A stretch of 47,729 bases of DNA from Flavobacteriaceae bacterium (GTDB lineage Bacteria; Bacteroidota; Bacteroidia; Flavobacteriales; Flavobacteriaceae). Location of the stretch: the NCBI GenBank assembly GCA_029248885.1, contig JAQWIL010000006.1, positions 1-47,729 of the forward strand, read 5' to 3'. Positions 27,136-35,762 of this stretch are shown piece by piece. The notes under the pieces were generated by a model that saw only the letters and a list, made by a program, of their open reading frames with translations, ran no database searches and was not told where the DNA came from. How positions within the stretch are numbered: the first letter of the stretch is position 1; the number at the start of each line of letters is the position of its first letter. The position numbers and the translations under genes were made by a program.

Positions 27136-28757
27136 TTCAGGTTTACTTTTTTTACATTTCGAAAGTCAAGCATATTCACTGCATTGGGGATCATCCCTTC
27201 TACATTTGGGTGGACAAACCGAAGAACCTCATCATAATACAATAGGATAAACGGCGCTTGATCGACGAGTTGTTGGTCTAAACGTGAAATCAACGCATTG
27301 CGATGATCCGTATCTAACTCCTCAGCCACCGCTTTGTATCCTTGGTCAAAAACATTGCTGTTAAAGTGGGTATAGTTTGGACCATTGGGTGAAAAATTAT
27401 CCGATTGATAGGGGAGAAGATAGTTTTCAGGGTCTGGGTAATCGGCAACCCAACTCGCGCGAAACAACTCCAATTTCCCATTTGACTTGGCTTCCCGCAA
27501 AGCTGCTGGTGGCATCACTTCGAGATTGATGGCAATCCCGATTTGTTGGTAAACATTTTGAAGGTATGTACACAGATCAACGTAGTTGGCGTCGGTAGCC
27601 AAGGTCAGTGTGGGCGTCTGGATACCAGTCTCATTTCGAAACTGCTCGACCAATTCTTTTGCTTTTTCGGGCTCATAGGCATATCCCTTCACGTCGAGAT
27701 TATCATTGAGCCCATCGGGAATAAAGCCTTTGTTTGCGGGACGTCCGATATTGTTTTTTAAAAATCGAATCATCTCCTTGCGATCAAGACCATAATTGAG
27801 GGCTTTGCGAAGGGCAAGGGATTGAATTTCTGGGACTTCAGCGTCCAAATAAATGCCGATATACTCCGTGTTGAGGTAGGGTGAGCGAAGAAGTTTGACT
27901 TTATCGACGTATTTTGTTTGCAGTTGCCCTTTTTTGTCAAGGAGTTCATCTTTATAAGACGCATCGAGGGAGTTGATCATATCCAGTTTCCCTTGGATAA
28001 ACAATAAAAATTCACTTTGCTTATCAGGCACAAAAGTGATGGCCACTGATTCAAGGTGTGGTAGGCGATTTCCATTCTGATCTGTTTCGAAATACAAGGG
28101 ATGTTTTCGCAGTACCATTTTGAGGTTTTGCATCCATGCCTTTACATAAAAGGGCCCTGTACCGATGGGCTGAACACCGATGGTGTTTTTGGGATCACCT
28201 GCGAGTTCTTTTGGGAGTACGCTGAGGTATTTCATGCTAAGGATTCCCAAAAATGGACTAAACGGGTTTTTCAACTCGATTTTTAGCGTATGGTCGTCTA
28301 TCGCTTCGTAGCTTTTTACATGTTCAAGCGTCCACAGACCCGGTGATGCGATGGTTTTGTCTCGAATCCGATCAAAGCTGTACACAAAGTCACTGGCAGT
28401 TACGTTTCTTGTTTGCTGTTCCCCAAAGATTTCGGACTCATGAAAATAGGCGTCATCACGTAAGTAAAAGACATAGGTTTTGGCATCTTTAGATATCTCC
28501 CAGTGTGTTGCGATATCGGGTTGTATTTTGAGTTGATAATCGAGTCTTACAAGGCCGTTGAAAATTTGATTCATCGCCCAAATACTTCGCAAATCCCGGG
28601 AGTAGGCAGGGTCTAGGGTATTAATGTTTTCATGGATATTGAGGCGAAATACCTTATGGGAATCCACCTTCACAACTGGAGAACAACCAGCCAATAAACT
28701 GATGAGGATGGAAATGCATCCAATCAAAATCAAAAGATATTTTTTGTTCCTTTTCAA
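27132..28757 (-). CDS. Peptide/solute-binding lipoprotein (SBP_bac_5 family), orphan
   Basis: A roughly 541-residue extracytoplasmic binding lipoprotein of the oligopeptide-binding (OppA-like) family. The lipobox is LLAGC after a typical basic-hydrophobic signal (KRNKKYLLILIGC). Family blocks include TLDPAYSRDL, TASDFVYSFDRI, GTGPFYVKAW, LRKALNYGLDRKEMI and the C-terminal FRASWVADYPDPENYL. The frame opens at a TTG at 28790, but the TTG at 28757 gives a normal signal peptide and clears the mtaB promoter, so it is preferred. No ABC permease or ATPase gene is nearby. Its stop interlocks with the GlmU-like gene. Ligand unknown, probably peptides. Confidence 0.85.
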   Translation of the reverse strand: MKRNKKYLLILIGCISILISLLAGCSPVVKVDSHKVFRLNIHENINTLDPAYSRDLRSIWAMNQIFNGLVRLDYQLKIQPDIATHWEISKDAKTYVFYLRDDAYFHESEIFGEQQTRNVTASDFVYSFDRIRDKTIASPGLWTLEHVKSYEAIDDHTLKIELKNPFSPFLGILSMKYLSVLPKELAGDPKNTIGVQPIGTGPFYVKAWMQNLKMVLRKHPLYFETDQNGNRLPHLESVAITFVPDKQSEFLLFIQGKLDMINSLDASYKDELLDKKGQLQTKYVDKVKLLRSPYLNTEYIGIYLDAEVPEIQSLALRKALNYGLDRKEMIRFLKNNIGRPANKGFIPDGLNDNLDVKGYAYEPEKAKELVEQFRNETGIQTPTLTLATDANYVDLCTYLQNVYQQIGIAINLEVMPPAALREAKSNGKLELFRASWVADYPDPENYLLPYQSDNFSPNGPNYTHFNSNVFDQGYKAVAEELDTDHRNALISRLDQQLVDQAPFILLYYDEVLRFVHPNVEGMIPNAVNMLDFRNVKKVNLN

Positions 28758-28771
28758 GGATAGTATATTTG
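28743..28771 (+). promoter_or_regulatory. Promoter of mtaB (TTTG, 17 bp, TATATTTG)
   Basis: TTTG at 28743-28746 and TATATTTG at 28764-28771 are 17 bp apart, close to the Bacteroidota housekeeping promoter. Transcription would start about 28776, some 28 nt before the mtaB TTG. The site overlaps the 5' end of the longest frame of the divergent binding-protein gene. Confidence 0.55.
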
Positions 28772-28803
28772 CACGATAAAAATAAACCAATTCATCATAA
28801 GTT

Positions 28804-30126
28804 TTGACATCTGCGACTGTTGCTTTTCAAACATTGGGTTGTAAACTCAATTTTTCAGAGACCTCTACTTTGGCACGTAAGTTTGTCGCGGCGGGCTATG
28901 AGCGCGTTCCTTTTGAGATGAAGGCAGATATATATGTCATTAATACCTGCTCAGTTACCGAGAATGCAGATAAAAAATTTACTGCACTTGCTCGTCAGAC
29001 ACGCCAGCGCAATCCGGATGCTTTTTTGATTGCGGTTGGTTGTTATGCGCAACTCCAGCCAGAAGAGCTTGCCAAAGAGGACTGTGTTGATTTGGTACTG
29101 GGTGCAAAAGAAAAGTTTGACATCATCTCGTATTTAAGTGATTTGTCTAGACCCGAACAAACACAAGTACACGCCTGCGCCATTGAAGAAACAGATACCT
29201 ATGTTGGGAGTTATGCGATTGGGGAGCGTACACGCGCCTTTTTAAAGGTGCAAGACGGTTGCGATTATAAATGTACCTATTGCACAATCCCACAAGCTCG
29301 TGGGATTTCACGCAGTGACACCCTAGACAATGTGATTCGCCAGGCAGAAGAGATTGTCGATCAGGGAATCAAGGAAATTGTATTGACAGGGGTCAATATT
29401 GGAGATTATGGTAAAGGAGAGTTTGGTAATAAAAAGCACGAGCACACTTTTTTTGAATTGGTCCAAGCTCTTGATGATATAGAAGGAATCGAGCGTTTTC
29501 GAATTTCCTCTATCGAGCCTAACCTATTGACAGAAGAGTTAATCGAGTTTGTTGCGCATTCAAAGCGATTTGTCCCCCACTTTCACATCCCATTGCAAAG
29601 TGGGAATAACGAGATTTTGGGGCAAATGCGTCGGCGTTATCAGCGCGAATTGTATGTCGATCGGGTGAATCAAATTAAACGCTTGATGCCTGACGCCTGC
29701 ATTGGGGTGGATGTTATTGTTGGTTTTCCTGGTGAAACAGATCAACACTTTTTAGATACCTATGCGTTCTTAGTTGACTTGTCAGTATCTTACCTTCACG
29801 TTTTTTCCTATTCCGAACGACCCAATACACCGGCTGCTGAGATGAAAAATCAGGTTCCAAAGACGACAAAAAACAAGCGATCCAAGATGTTGCGCGGCTT
29901 GTCTGCCAAAAAGCGCCATGCTTTTTACGAGAGCCAACTTCAAAAAACAAAAACCATACTTTTTGAAGCGGAGAACAAGGAAGGATACATCCAAGGTTTT
30001 ACAGAAAATTATGTCAAAGTCAGAATGCCGTGGGATCCAGCCCTTCAAAATCAGACGCGAAATGCAGTCCTATCTGAGATTGACCAGAAGGGAATGGTGA
30101 GACTAGCGAAAAGTATTTTGGTTTAG
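28804..30126 (+). CDS. mtaB: tRNA (N6-threonylcarbamoyladenosine(37)-C2)-methylthiotransferase
   Basis: A 440-residue radical-SAM methylthiotransferase that converts t6A37 to ms2t6A37 in tRNAs reading ANN codons. The N-terminal UPF0004 domain has its three cluster cysteines in LGCKLN, NTCSVTENAD and GCYAQL; the radical-SAM cluster cysteines are C153, C157 and C160 in GCDYKCTYCTIPQARG. A TRAM-like RNA-binding segment ends the protein (FEAENKEGYIQGFTENYVKVRMP). The MtaB-type (rather than MiaB) N-terminus FQTLGCKLNFSETSTLA decides the subgroup. The start is TTG because a stop lies just upstream in frame. Its stop interlocks with that of the GNAT-like gene. Confidence 0.93.
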   Translation: MTSATVAFQTLGCKLNFSETSTLARKFVAAGYERVPFEMKADIYVINTCSVTENADKKFTALARQTRQRNPDAFLIAVGCYAQLQPEELAKEDCVDLVLGAKEKFDIISYLSDLSRPEQTQVHACAIEETDTYVGSYAIGERTRAFLKVQDGCDYKCTYCTIPQARGISRSDTLDNVIRQAEEIVDQGIKEIVLTGVNIGDYGKGEFGNKKHEHTFFELVQALDDIEGIERFRISSIEPNLLTEELIEFVAHSKRFVPHFHIPLQSGNNEILGQMRRRYQRELYVDRVNQIKRLMPDACIGVDVIVGFPGETDQHFLDTYAFLVDLSVSYLHVFSYSERPNTPAAEMKNQVPKTTKNKRSKMLRGLSAKKRHAFYESQLQKTKTILFEAENKEGYIQGFTENYVKVRMPWDPALQNQTRNAVLSEIDQKGMVRLAKSILV

Positions 30127-30407
30127 ATTCGAACACCAACAGGAAGCATACTGCGATACCTCTTGTTTTTTCTGATAAAGCTGACGATTTCAGGGCTGGT
30201 CGGCATCATACTGACGTTGCGGTCTTCGATTATGGAAAGCACTTCTTTGATAAATTCCTCCTTAAAAGATGCATCATCGTGATTTTGAGGTAGGATCAGC
30301 TTAGTTAGAAAAATCTTTCTCTCCTGCTGAGCATACTCAATCTTTGCCAATCCATCGCCTGTTTTGGTTTCAAATTGACGCAAAAAGGAATTGTCTGTAA
30401 TTTCCAT
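30123..30407 (-). CDS. Small GNAT-like (YidJ/Acetyltransf_CG type) N-acetyltransferase
   Basis: A 94-residue protein resembling the minimal GNAT-like family of which YjdJ is an example. Pattern seen: a strand-turn-strand start (GDGLAKIEYAQQERKIFLTKLILP), an acidic helix (ASFKEEFIKEVLSIIEDR) and the family end PTSPEIVSFIRKNKRYRSMLPVGVRI, in which SFIRKN-RY is conserved. At this size it may bind acetyl-CoA only weakly, and no acceptor is known. It is transcribed away from the hydrolase gene across a 58-bp gap and its stop interlocks with that of mtaB. Family assignment fairly confident, activity unproven. Confidence 0.78.
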   Translation of the reverse strand: MEITDNSFLRQFETKTGDGLAKIEYAQQERKIFLTKLILPQNHDDASFKEEFIKEVLSIIEDRNVSMMPTSPEIVSFIRKNKRYRSMLPVGVRI

Positions 30408-30423
30408 ATAGTCTAATTTTCTG

Positions 30424-30431
30424 CAAATTTA
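30424..30431 (-). promoter_or_regulatory. -7 element (TAAATTTG) of the GNAT-like gene
   Basis: Exact TAnnTTTG match on the minus strand, 16 nt before the ATG at 30407, in the short divergent region shared with the hydrolase gene. Confidence 0.45.
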
Positions 30432-30450
30432 CGCAAAATAAAAAAGACTG

Positions 30451-30458
30451 TAGTTTTG
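30451..30458 (+). promoter_or_regulatory. -7 element (TAGTTTTG) of the alpha/beta hydrolase gene
   Basis: Exact TAnnTTTG match ending 7 nt before the ATG at 30466. A transcript starting a few bases downstream would have almost no leader. Confidence 0.45.
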
Positions 30459-30465
30459 TAGTGTC

Positions 30466-31122
30466 ATGAACGAAAAAATCCATGTGTATTGTATGCCTGG
30501 AATGGCAGCAAATTCTAAAATTTTTGAACACATCAGCCTTCCAAAGCCCTATGTGATTCATCTTTTGGATTGGATTGACCCACAGCAAAATGAAAGTTTA
30601 CAGTCATACGCCAGTCGTCTTTGCAAAAAAATCACACACAACAAACCTGTGCTGATTGGCGTTTCCTTTGGGGGAATTATCGTTCAGGAAATGAGTAGAA
30701 TCATATCCTGTAAAAAAGTAGTCATTATCTCGAGTGTGAAGTCTTATAAAGAATTTCCGATTCATATTTTGTTGGGACGTAAGTCGAAGGCGTATAAATA
30801 TTTCCCTACACAATGGGTTGATAAAACAGAGGATTTTATCGGTTTTGTTTTTGGTCCAGCATTACGCAAGAGAATGAAACTTTACAAATATTATCTTTCT
30901 GTACGGGATAAATATTATTTGGATTGGGCTTTGCATCATTTTTTTCAGTGGGAAAGGGAAGAAGCAGACCCAGACGTGATCCATATCCACGGTTCACTTG
31001 ACGCTTTGATTCCAGTATTCAATCTCAAAAATTATATTTCCGTTTCGGGTGGAACCCATGCTTTGATTTTAATCAAAGCACCTTGGTTAAATCAGCACCT
31101 TCCAGAACTCCTTTCAAAATAA
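30466..31122 (+). CDS. Alpha/beta hydrolase
   Basis: A 218-residue cytoplasmic alpha/beta-hydrolase fold protein. The nucleophile elbow is GVSFGG with S67, the acid is probably D179 in HIHGSLDALIP, and the histidine H198 in SGGTHALI, giving the triad in canonical order. A short lid of basic helices (KSKAYKYFPTQW, LRKRMKLYKYYLSVRDKYY) lies between. No signal peptide is present. Substrate cannot be told. The gene is followed 15 bp later by the lytic transglycosylase gene on the same strand, so the two are likely co-transcribed. Confidence 0.85.
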   Translation: MNEKIHVYCMPGMAANSKIFEHISLPKPYVIHLLDWIDPQQNESLQSYASRLCKKITHNKPVLIGVSFGGIIVQEMSRIISCKKVVIISSVKSYKEFPIHILLGRKSKAYKYFPTQWVDKTEDFIGFVFGPALRKRMKLYKYYLSVRDKYYLDWALHHFFQWEREEADPDVIHIHGSLDALIPVFNLKNYISVSGGTHALILIKAPWLNQHLPELLSK

Positions 31123-31137
31123 CAGAACACACAATCT

Positions 31138-32016
31138 ATGATGAATTTCAGATTAATTTTCGCCCTCTTGGTTATTGGCATTTTCTTACAGTGTACAACA
31201 GTCAATCATGCATCGCCAACACAGACAAACGCACAAATCATTCCTTCACAACCACAATCCATTTCCTTTGCAGCCGAAGTGGTACCTCTTGACAAACACT
31301 ATGTTTTGGAGAGACTCGACCGGGAGTTGTTAGTCAACACCTTTTGGCATTCGAATAGCATATTGGTTTTAAAGCGTGCCGCTAAATATTTCCCCATAAT
31401 CGAACCCATATTACAAGAATACGGGATCCCCGATGATTTTAAATATCTGGCTGTCATCGAAAGTGGCTTGACACATGTTACATCGCCTGCTGGGGCGGAG
31501 GGGTTTTGGCAATTTATGCCAAAAACGGCTAGGGATTTTGGATTGGTAGTCAATGCGGATATCGACGAACGTCTTCATCTTATAAAGGCAACAGAAAGCG
31601 CAGCCGCTTATCTCACGGATGCCTATGCGGAGTTTGGAAATTGGACTTTGGCCGCCGCTGCATACAATGCGGGTGTGCAACGAATTAAGACTTCCTTGGA
31701 AAAACAGCAAACAAATTCCTATTATGATTTATTTCTCAACGAAGAAACCAGCCGATATATGTATCGCATGCTCGCAACAAAACTGATCTTTGAATCTCCA
31801 GAAAGGTACGGTTTTGTCATTCCGAAAGCGCAAACTTATCCATTTCCAAACACCAAATTGGTAAAAGTAAACGCATCTCCAATCGATTGGATTGTTTTTG
31901 CAAAATCTCAGAATATGAGCTATGCAGATTTACGAGAAATGAATCCTTGGATCAAAGGATATCAACTTTCCAATCGGAACAACACAGAATACGAAGTCAG
32001 GGTGTTGGTGGACTAA
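31138..32016 (+). CDS. Lytic transglycosylase lipoprotein (MltD-like, SLT domain)
   Basis: A 292-residue lipoprotein: lipobox FLQC with Cys at residue 19. The SLT (goose-lysozyme-like) domain spans about 85-220, with catalytic glutamate E108 in LAVIESGLTHVTSPAGAEGFWQFMP, followed by ARDFGLVVN, the AAYLTDAYAEFGNWTLAAAAYNAG block and TSRYMYRMLA. It cleaves peptidoglycan glycan strands and would sit in the periplasm. The C-terminal 60 residues (VKVNASPIDWIVFAKSQNMSYADLREMNPW) look like a single degenerate LysM, fewer than in MltD. The gene follows the hydrolase closely; its stop interlocks with that of the next gene. Confidence 0.9.
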   Translation: MMNFRLIFALLVIGIFLQCTTVNHASPTQTNAQIIPSQPQSISFAAEVVPLDKHYVLERLDRELLVNTFWHSNSILVLKRAAKYFPIIEPILQEYGIPDDFKYLAVIESGLTHVTSPAGAEGFWQFMPKTARDFGLVVNADIDERLHLIKATESAAAYLTDAYAEFGNWTLAAAAYNAGVQRIKTSLEKQQTNSYYDLFLNEETSRYMYRMLATKLIFESPERYGFVIPKAQTYPFPNTKLVKVNASPIDWIVFAKSQNMSYADLREMNPWIKGYQLSNRNNTEYEVRVLVD

Positions 32017-32528
32017 ATGCGCTTGAGTTGTTGCTGCATCATTTTGATTTGTTCGCCCATCATGCCTTGCTTGTCGAGTTTCTTTGCTTCTTTGAGTAGC
32101 GCAGTTGCTTCTCGCTTTCTTCTTTTTTGCATGGCAATTCCTGCGAGACTGAGTTTGGCCATGGCCATATCGTGTTTCATATTTAGTCCGAGCGCAATCG
32201 CTTTTCGGAAATATTTTTCCGCTTGGGTAAGATTGGATTGCGAAGTGATCACTCCTTTGATAAAATTGTAGTAGCCCACTTGTTTGGTGGTGAGTGCAGC
32301 TTCGGGCTTCTTGATTCGGTTCAACCACTTTTCGGTACCCTTAAAATCTTGTTTTCGCATGCGGAGAAAAGCCAGTAATAAAACTTCATTTTTATAATAC
32401 AGGAAAACAAACATTCCAGAGAGAAAGATCAAGGCAATACCATTACCGATAAATTCTTCTGTAAATTGGTAAACAGCATAACCCAAACTGAGAACGGCTA
32501 GAACGATTTTGATAAATTTTGGAAACAT
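32013..32528 (-). CDS. Membrane protein with TPR-like domain (hypothetical)
   Basis: A 171-residue protein of unknown function. Two hydrophobic helices lie at about 5-22 and 30-50 (IALIFLSGMFVFLYYKNEVLLLAFL), followed by a cytoplasmic helical part with TPR-like spacing: YYNFIKGVITSQSNLTQAEKYFRKAIALG and MAMAKLSLAGIAMQKRRKREATALLKEAKKLDKQG. The end is very basic. Family members are common in flavobacteria as uncharacterised proteins next to conserved housekeeping genes. It is divergent from rpmH and convergent with the transglycosylase gene. Confidence 0.75.
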   Translation of the reverse strand: MFPKFIKIVLAVLSLGYAVYQFTEEFIGNGIALIFLSGMFVFLYYKNEVLLLAFLRMRKQDFKGTEKWLNRIKKPEAALTTKQVGYYNFIKGVITSQSNLTQAEKYFRKAIALGLNMKHDMAMAKLSLAGIAMQKRRKREATALLKEAKKLDKQGMMGEQIKMMQQQLKRI

Positions 32529-32575
32529 CTTATTGATTTGCTGTTCAAAAATAATTAATTCTTATGGAATGCTTC

Positions 32576-32605
32576 TTGAAATCGTGGTTTTATATTGTAT
32601 ATTTG
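32576..32605 (+). promoter_or_regulatory. Promoter of rpmH (TTG, 19 bp, TATATTTG)
   Basis: TTG at 32576-32578 and TATATTTG at 32598-32605 are separated by 19 bp, a textbook Bacteroidota housekeeping promoter. The leader to the ATG at 32638 is about 28 nt. Confidence 0.75.
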
Positions 32606-32637
32606 CTGCCGTTTGAGTAAGAGATACACAATAAATT

Positions 32638-32796
32638 ATGAAAAGAACATTTCAACCTTCTAAAAGAAAGCGCCGCAACAAGCATGGCTTCATGGAAAGA
32701 ATGTCGTCTGTAGGTGGACAAAAAGTATTGGCTGCACGTCGTGCGAAAGGCCGAAAAAAGCTGTCTGTATCCTCTGAACCAAGACATAAAAAATAA
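32638..32796 (+). CDS. rpmH: 50S ribosomal protein L34
   Basis: A 52-residue basic ribosomal protein beginning [18 protein letters not shown] and containing [13 protein letters not shown], the whole L34 signature. It is short enough to be missed by ORF length filters. A strong promoter lies upstream and a good terminator downstream, so it is a single-gene unit. In many bacteria rpmH sits beside rnpA/dnaA; here it lies between a hypothetical membrane protein and carB, which is usual for flavobacteria. Confidence 0.97.
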   Translation: MKRTFQPSKRKRRNKHGFMERMSSVGGQKVLAARRAKGRKKLSVSSEPRHKK

Positions 32797-32817
32797 GTGA
32801 ATAAATCGTTGAAAAAC

Positions 32818-32852
32818 AAAGGTGTTTCTATTATTAGTAACACCTTTTTTTT
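32818..32852 (+). terminator. Intrinsic terminator after rpmH
   Basis: A 9-bp stem (AAAGGTGTT at 32818-32826 with AACACCTTT at 32839-32847) and a 12-nt loop are followed by a run of T. It lies 21 bp after the rpmH stop and ends before the carB promoter region. Confidence 0.85.
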
Positions 32853-32890
32853 ATATATATTTCCACCAAAATTAACACACCACACAACTC

Positions 32891-35740
32891 ATGCCAAAGC
32901 GTCCTGAAATAAACTCTATTCTTATAATAGGTTCAGGCCCCATTATCATAGGTCAAGCATGTGAATTCGATTATGCGGGGAGTCAAGCCCTTCGTTCATT
33001 GCGAGAAGATGGAATCGAAACGATTCTGATCAACTCCAATCCGGCGACGATTATGACCGACCCATCTATGGCGGATCACATTTACCTAAAACCTCTCACA
33101 ACCAATTCCATTCGTGACATTCTTAAAAAGCATAAAGTCGATGCTGTTTTGCCTACCATGGGTGGCCAGACGGCCTTGAATCTTTGTATAGAAAGCGACG
33201 AAAAAGGGGTTTGGGAAGAATTTGGGGTTGAAATTATTGGGGTTGATATCGATGCGATAAACATCACAGAAGACCGTGATCAATTCAAAAAATTATTAAA
33301 AACCATTGACATCCCTGTCGCTCCAGCCAAGACTGCGACTTCCTTTTTGAAAGGAAAAGAAATTGCACAGGAGTTTGGTTTCCCACTTGTAATCCGTCCT
33401 TCCTTTACCCTTGGTGGTACTGGTGCGTCTTTTGTTCATTCCGCAGATCAATTTGAAACTTTACTCACGAGAGGGTTAGAGGCCTCTCCGATTCATGAGG
33501 TTTTGATCGATAAAGCCCTTTTGGGTTGGAAAGAATATGAGTTGGAGTTGCTCCGTGATAAAAATGACAATGTTGTCATTATTTGTACCATTGAAAATAT
33601 GGATCCGATGGGGATTCACACAGGAGATTCCATCACTGTTGCACCTGCTATGACTCTTTCCGATACAGCTTTTCAGCGTATGCGCGACATGGCCATCAAA
33701 ATGATGCGAAGCATCGGAGATTTTGCTGGAGGTTGTAATGTACAGTTTGCAGTTAGCCCTGACGAAAAAGAAGAGATTATTGCTATTGAAATCAATCCGC
33801 GGGTTTCCAGATCCTCTGCTTTGGCATCTAAAGCAACGGGCTATCCCATTGCAAAAATCGCTGCCAAACTCGCAATCGGTTACTCTTTGGACGAATTGAG
33901 CAATCAGATTACAGGGTCAACTTCGGCCTTGTTTGAGCCAACCCTTGACTATGTGATTGTGAAAATTCCACGTTGGAATTTTGACAAATTTGAGGGATCG
34001 GAAAGAGAGTTGGGTCTGCAAATGAAATCGGTCGGAGAAGTGATGGGAATTGGAAGGTCTTTTCAAGAAGCACTTCACAAGGCAACACAATCCCTAGAAA
34101 TCAAACGCAATGGCTTAGGTGCAGACGGCAAAGGATATACCAACTATGAAACGGTCATTTCCAAACTCAAACACGCCTCCTGGGATCGTGTATTTGTGTT
34201 GTATGATGCCATACAAATGGGTATTTCTTTGGATCGCATCCATGAAATCACCAAAATTGATATGTGGTTCTTGCACCAGTACGAAGAATTATACAACCTT
34301 GAACTCAAGATTTCAGAATACAACATTAAGGAGATTCCAAAACCACTTCTTTTGGAAGCCAAACAAAAGGGCTTTGCAGACAGACAAATCGCACATATGT
34401 TGAAATGTTTGGAAAGTGAGGTTTATTCATTGCGAAATGAAATGGGGGTGAAGCGCGTTTACAAGCTCGTCGATACCTGTGCTGCAGAGTTTCAAGCGCA
34501 AACGCCTTACTACTATTCGACTTTTGAAGATGAAGTCCAAATCAAAGGCGGAAAAAAATTCGTCTCCAACGAAAGTGTCGATTCTGGCCGTGAAAAAATT
34601 GTTGTTTTGGGCTCAGGTCCCAATCGTATCGGTCAGGGAATAGAGTTTGATTATTGTTGTGTGCATGGTGTATTGGCAGCCGCTGAATGTGGCTATGAAA
34701 CCATCATGATCAATTGTAATCCAGAAACGGTATCCACGGATTTTGATACAGCTGACAAGCTCTATTTCGAGCCCGTTTTTTGGGAGCATATCTACGACAT
34801 CATTCAGCACGAAAACCCAGTTGGGGTAATCGTGCAGCTCGGGGGTCAAACCGCCTTAAAGCTCGCTGAGAAGCTCAGTCGCTATGGGGTTAAAATCATG
34901 GGGACATCTTTTGAGTCTCTCGATTTGGCAGAAGACCGCGGGAGTTTCTCAACCCTACTAAAGGAAAACAATATCCCTTACCCAGAGTTTGGCGTTGCCG
35001 AAACTCCAGAGCAAGCGCTGCAGCTGGCAGAAGAACTCGATTTTCCAATCCTTGTGCGTCCATCTTACGTTCTTGGTGGACAGGGAATGAAGATTGTGAT
35101 CAATCGGGAGGAACTCGAAGCCCACGTGGTTGACTTGCTGCAAAAGATCCCCAACAATAAATTGCTTTTAGATCATTATTTAGATGGAGCAATAGAGGCA
35201 GAAGCCGATGCGATTTGCGATGGGGAAAATGTCGAAATCATTGGGATCATGGAGCATATTGAACCTTGCGGAATCCACTCTGGAGACTCCAATGCCACTT
35301 TACCGCCATTTAACTTGGGTGACTTTGTGATGCAACAGATTAAGGATCACACCCAAAAAATTGCGATTGCACTCAATACGGTTGGTTTAATCAATGTACA
35401 GTTTGCCATCAAAGATGATGTGGTGTATATCATTGAGGCCAATCCGCGTGCGTCGAGAACGGTTCCCTTTATTGCCAAAGCCAAGCAACAACCTTTTGTG
35501 AATTATGCCACCAAAGTGATGTTGGGGAAACACAAAGTGGGCGATTTTGATTACACCTCACACTTGGAAGGTTTTGCGATCAAACAGCCCGTCTTCTCAT
35601 TCAATAAGTTTCCAAATGTCAACAAAGCACTTGGTCCGGAAATGAAAAGCACAGGGGAAAGCATCTTGTTTATCGACGACTTAAAAAACGATGACTTTTA
35701 CGAATTGTATGCGCGTCGAAAAATGTACTTGAGCAAGTAG
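32891..35740 (+). CDS. carB: Carbamoyl phosphate synthase large subunit, lacking the MGS domain
   Basis: A 949-residue enzyme that makes carbamoyl phosphate from bicarbonate, ammonia (from CarA) and two ATP for pyrimidines and arginine. Two ATP-grasp halves are visible: the first from IGSGPIIIGQACEFDYAG, with TMGGQTALNL, VIRPSFTLGGTG and AIEINPRVSRSSALASKATGYPIA; the second from LGSGPNRIGQGIEFDYCC, with VQLGGQTALKLAE, LVRPSYVLGGQGM and IIEANPRASRTVPFIAKA. The helical oligomerisation part lies between, about 400-540. E. coli CarB has about 1070 residues; this protein stops at LYARRKMYLSK and so lacks the C-terminal methylglyoxal-synthase-like allosteric domain. carA is not in the window. Confidence 0.95.
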   Translation: MPKRPEINSILIIGSGPIIIGQACEFDYAGSQALRSLREDGIETILINSNPATIMTDPSMADHIYLKPLTTNSIRDILKKHKVDAVLPTMGGQTALNLCIESDEKGVWEEFGVEIIGVDIDAINITEDRDQFKKLLKTIDIPVAPAKTATSFLKGKEIAQEFGFPLVIRPSFTLGGTGASFVHSADQFETLLTRGLEASPIHEVLIDKALLGWKEYELELLRDKNDNVVIICTIENMDPMGIHTGDSITVAPAMTLSDTAFQRMRDMAIKMMRSIGDFAGGCNVQFAVSPDEKEEIIAIEINPRVSRSSALASKATGYPIAKIAAKLAIGYSLDELSNQITGSTSALFEPTLDYVIVKIPRWNFDKFEGSERELGLQMKSVGEVMGIGRSFQEALHKATQSLEIKRNGLGADGKGYTNYETVISKLKHASWDRVFVLYDAIQMGISLDRIHEITKIDMWFLHQYEELYNLELKISEYNIKEIPKPLLLEAKQKGFADRQIAHMLKCLESEVYSLRNEMGVKRVYKLVDTCAAEFQAQTPYYYSTFEDEVQIKGGKKFVSNESVDSGREKIVVLGSGPNRIGQGIEFDYCCVHGVLAAAECGYETIMINCNPETVSTDFDTADKLYFEPVFWEHIYDIIQHENPVGVIVQLGGQTALKLAEKLSRYGVKIMGTSFESLDLAEDRGSFSTLLKENNIPYPEFGVAETPEQALQLAEELDFPILVRPSYVLGGQGMKIVINREELEAHVVDLLQKIPNNKLLLDHYLDGAIEAEADAICDGENVEIIGIMEHIEPCGIHSGDSNATLPPFNLGDFVMQQIKDHTQKIAIALNTVGLINVQFAIKDDVVYIIEANPRASRTVPFIAKAKQQPFVNYATKVMLGKHKVGDFDYTSHLEGFAIKQPVFSFNKFPNVNKALGPEMKSTGESILFIDDLKNDDFYELYARRKMYLSK

Positions 35741-35757
35741 GTTTTTTTGTACATTCG
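35729..35757 (+). promoter_or_regulatory. Putative promoter of rmuC (TTG, 18 bp, TACATTCG)
   Basis: TTG at 35729-35731, inside the end of carB, and TACATTCG at 35750-35757 (one mismatch to TAnnTTTG) are 18 bp apart. The -7 element ends 5 nt before the rmuC ATG. Confidence 0.45.
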
Positions 35758-35762
35758 TTCCC

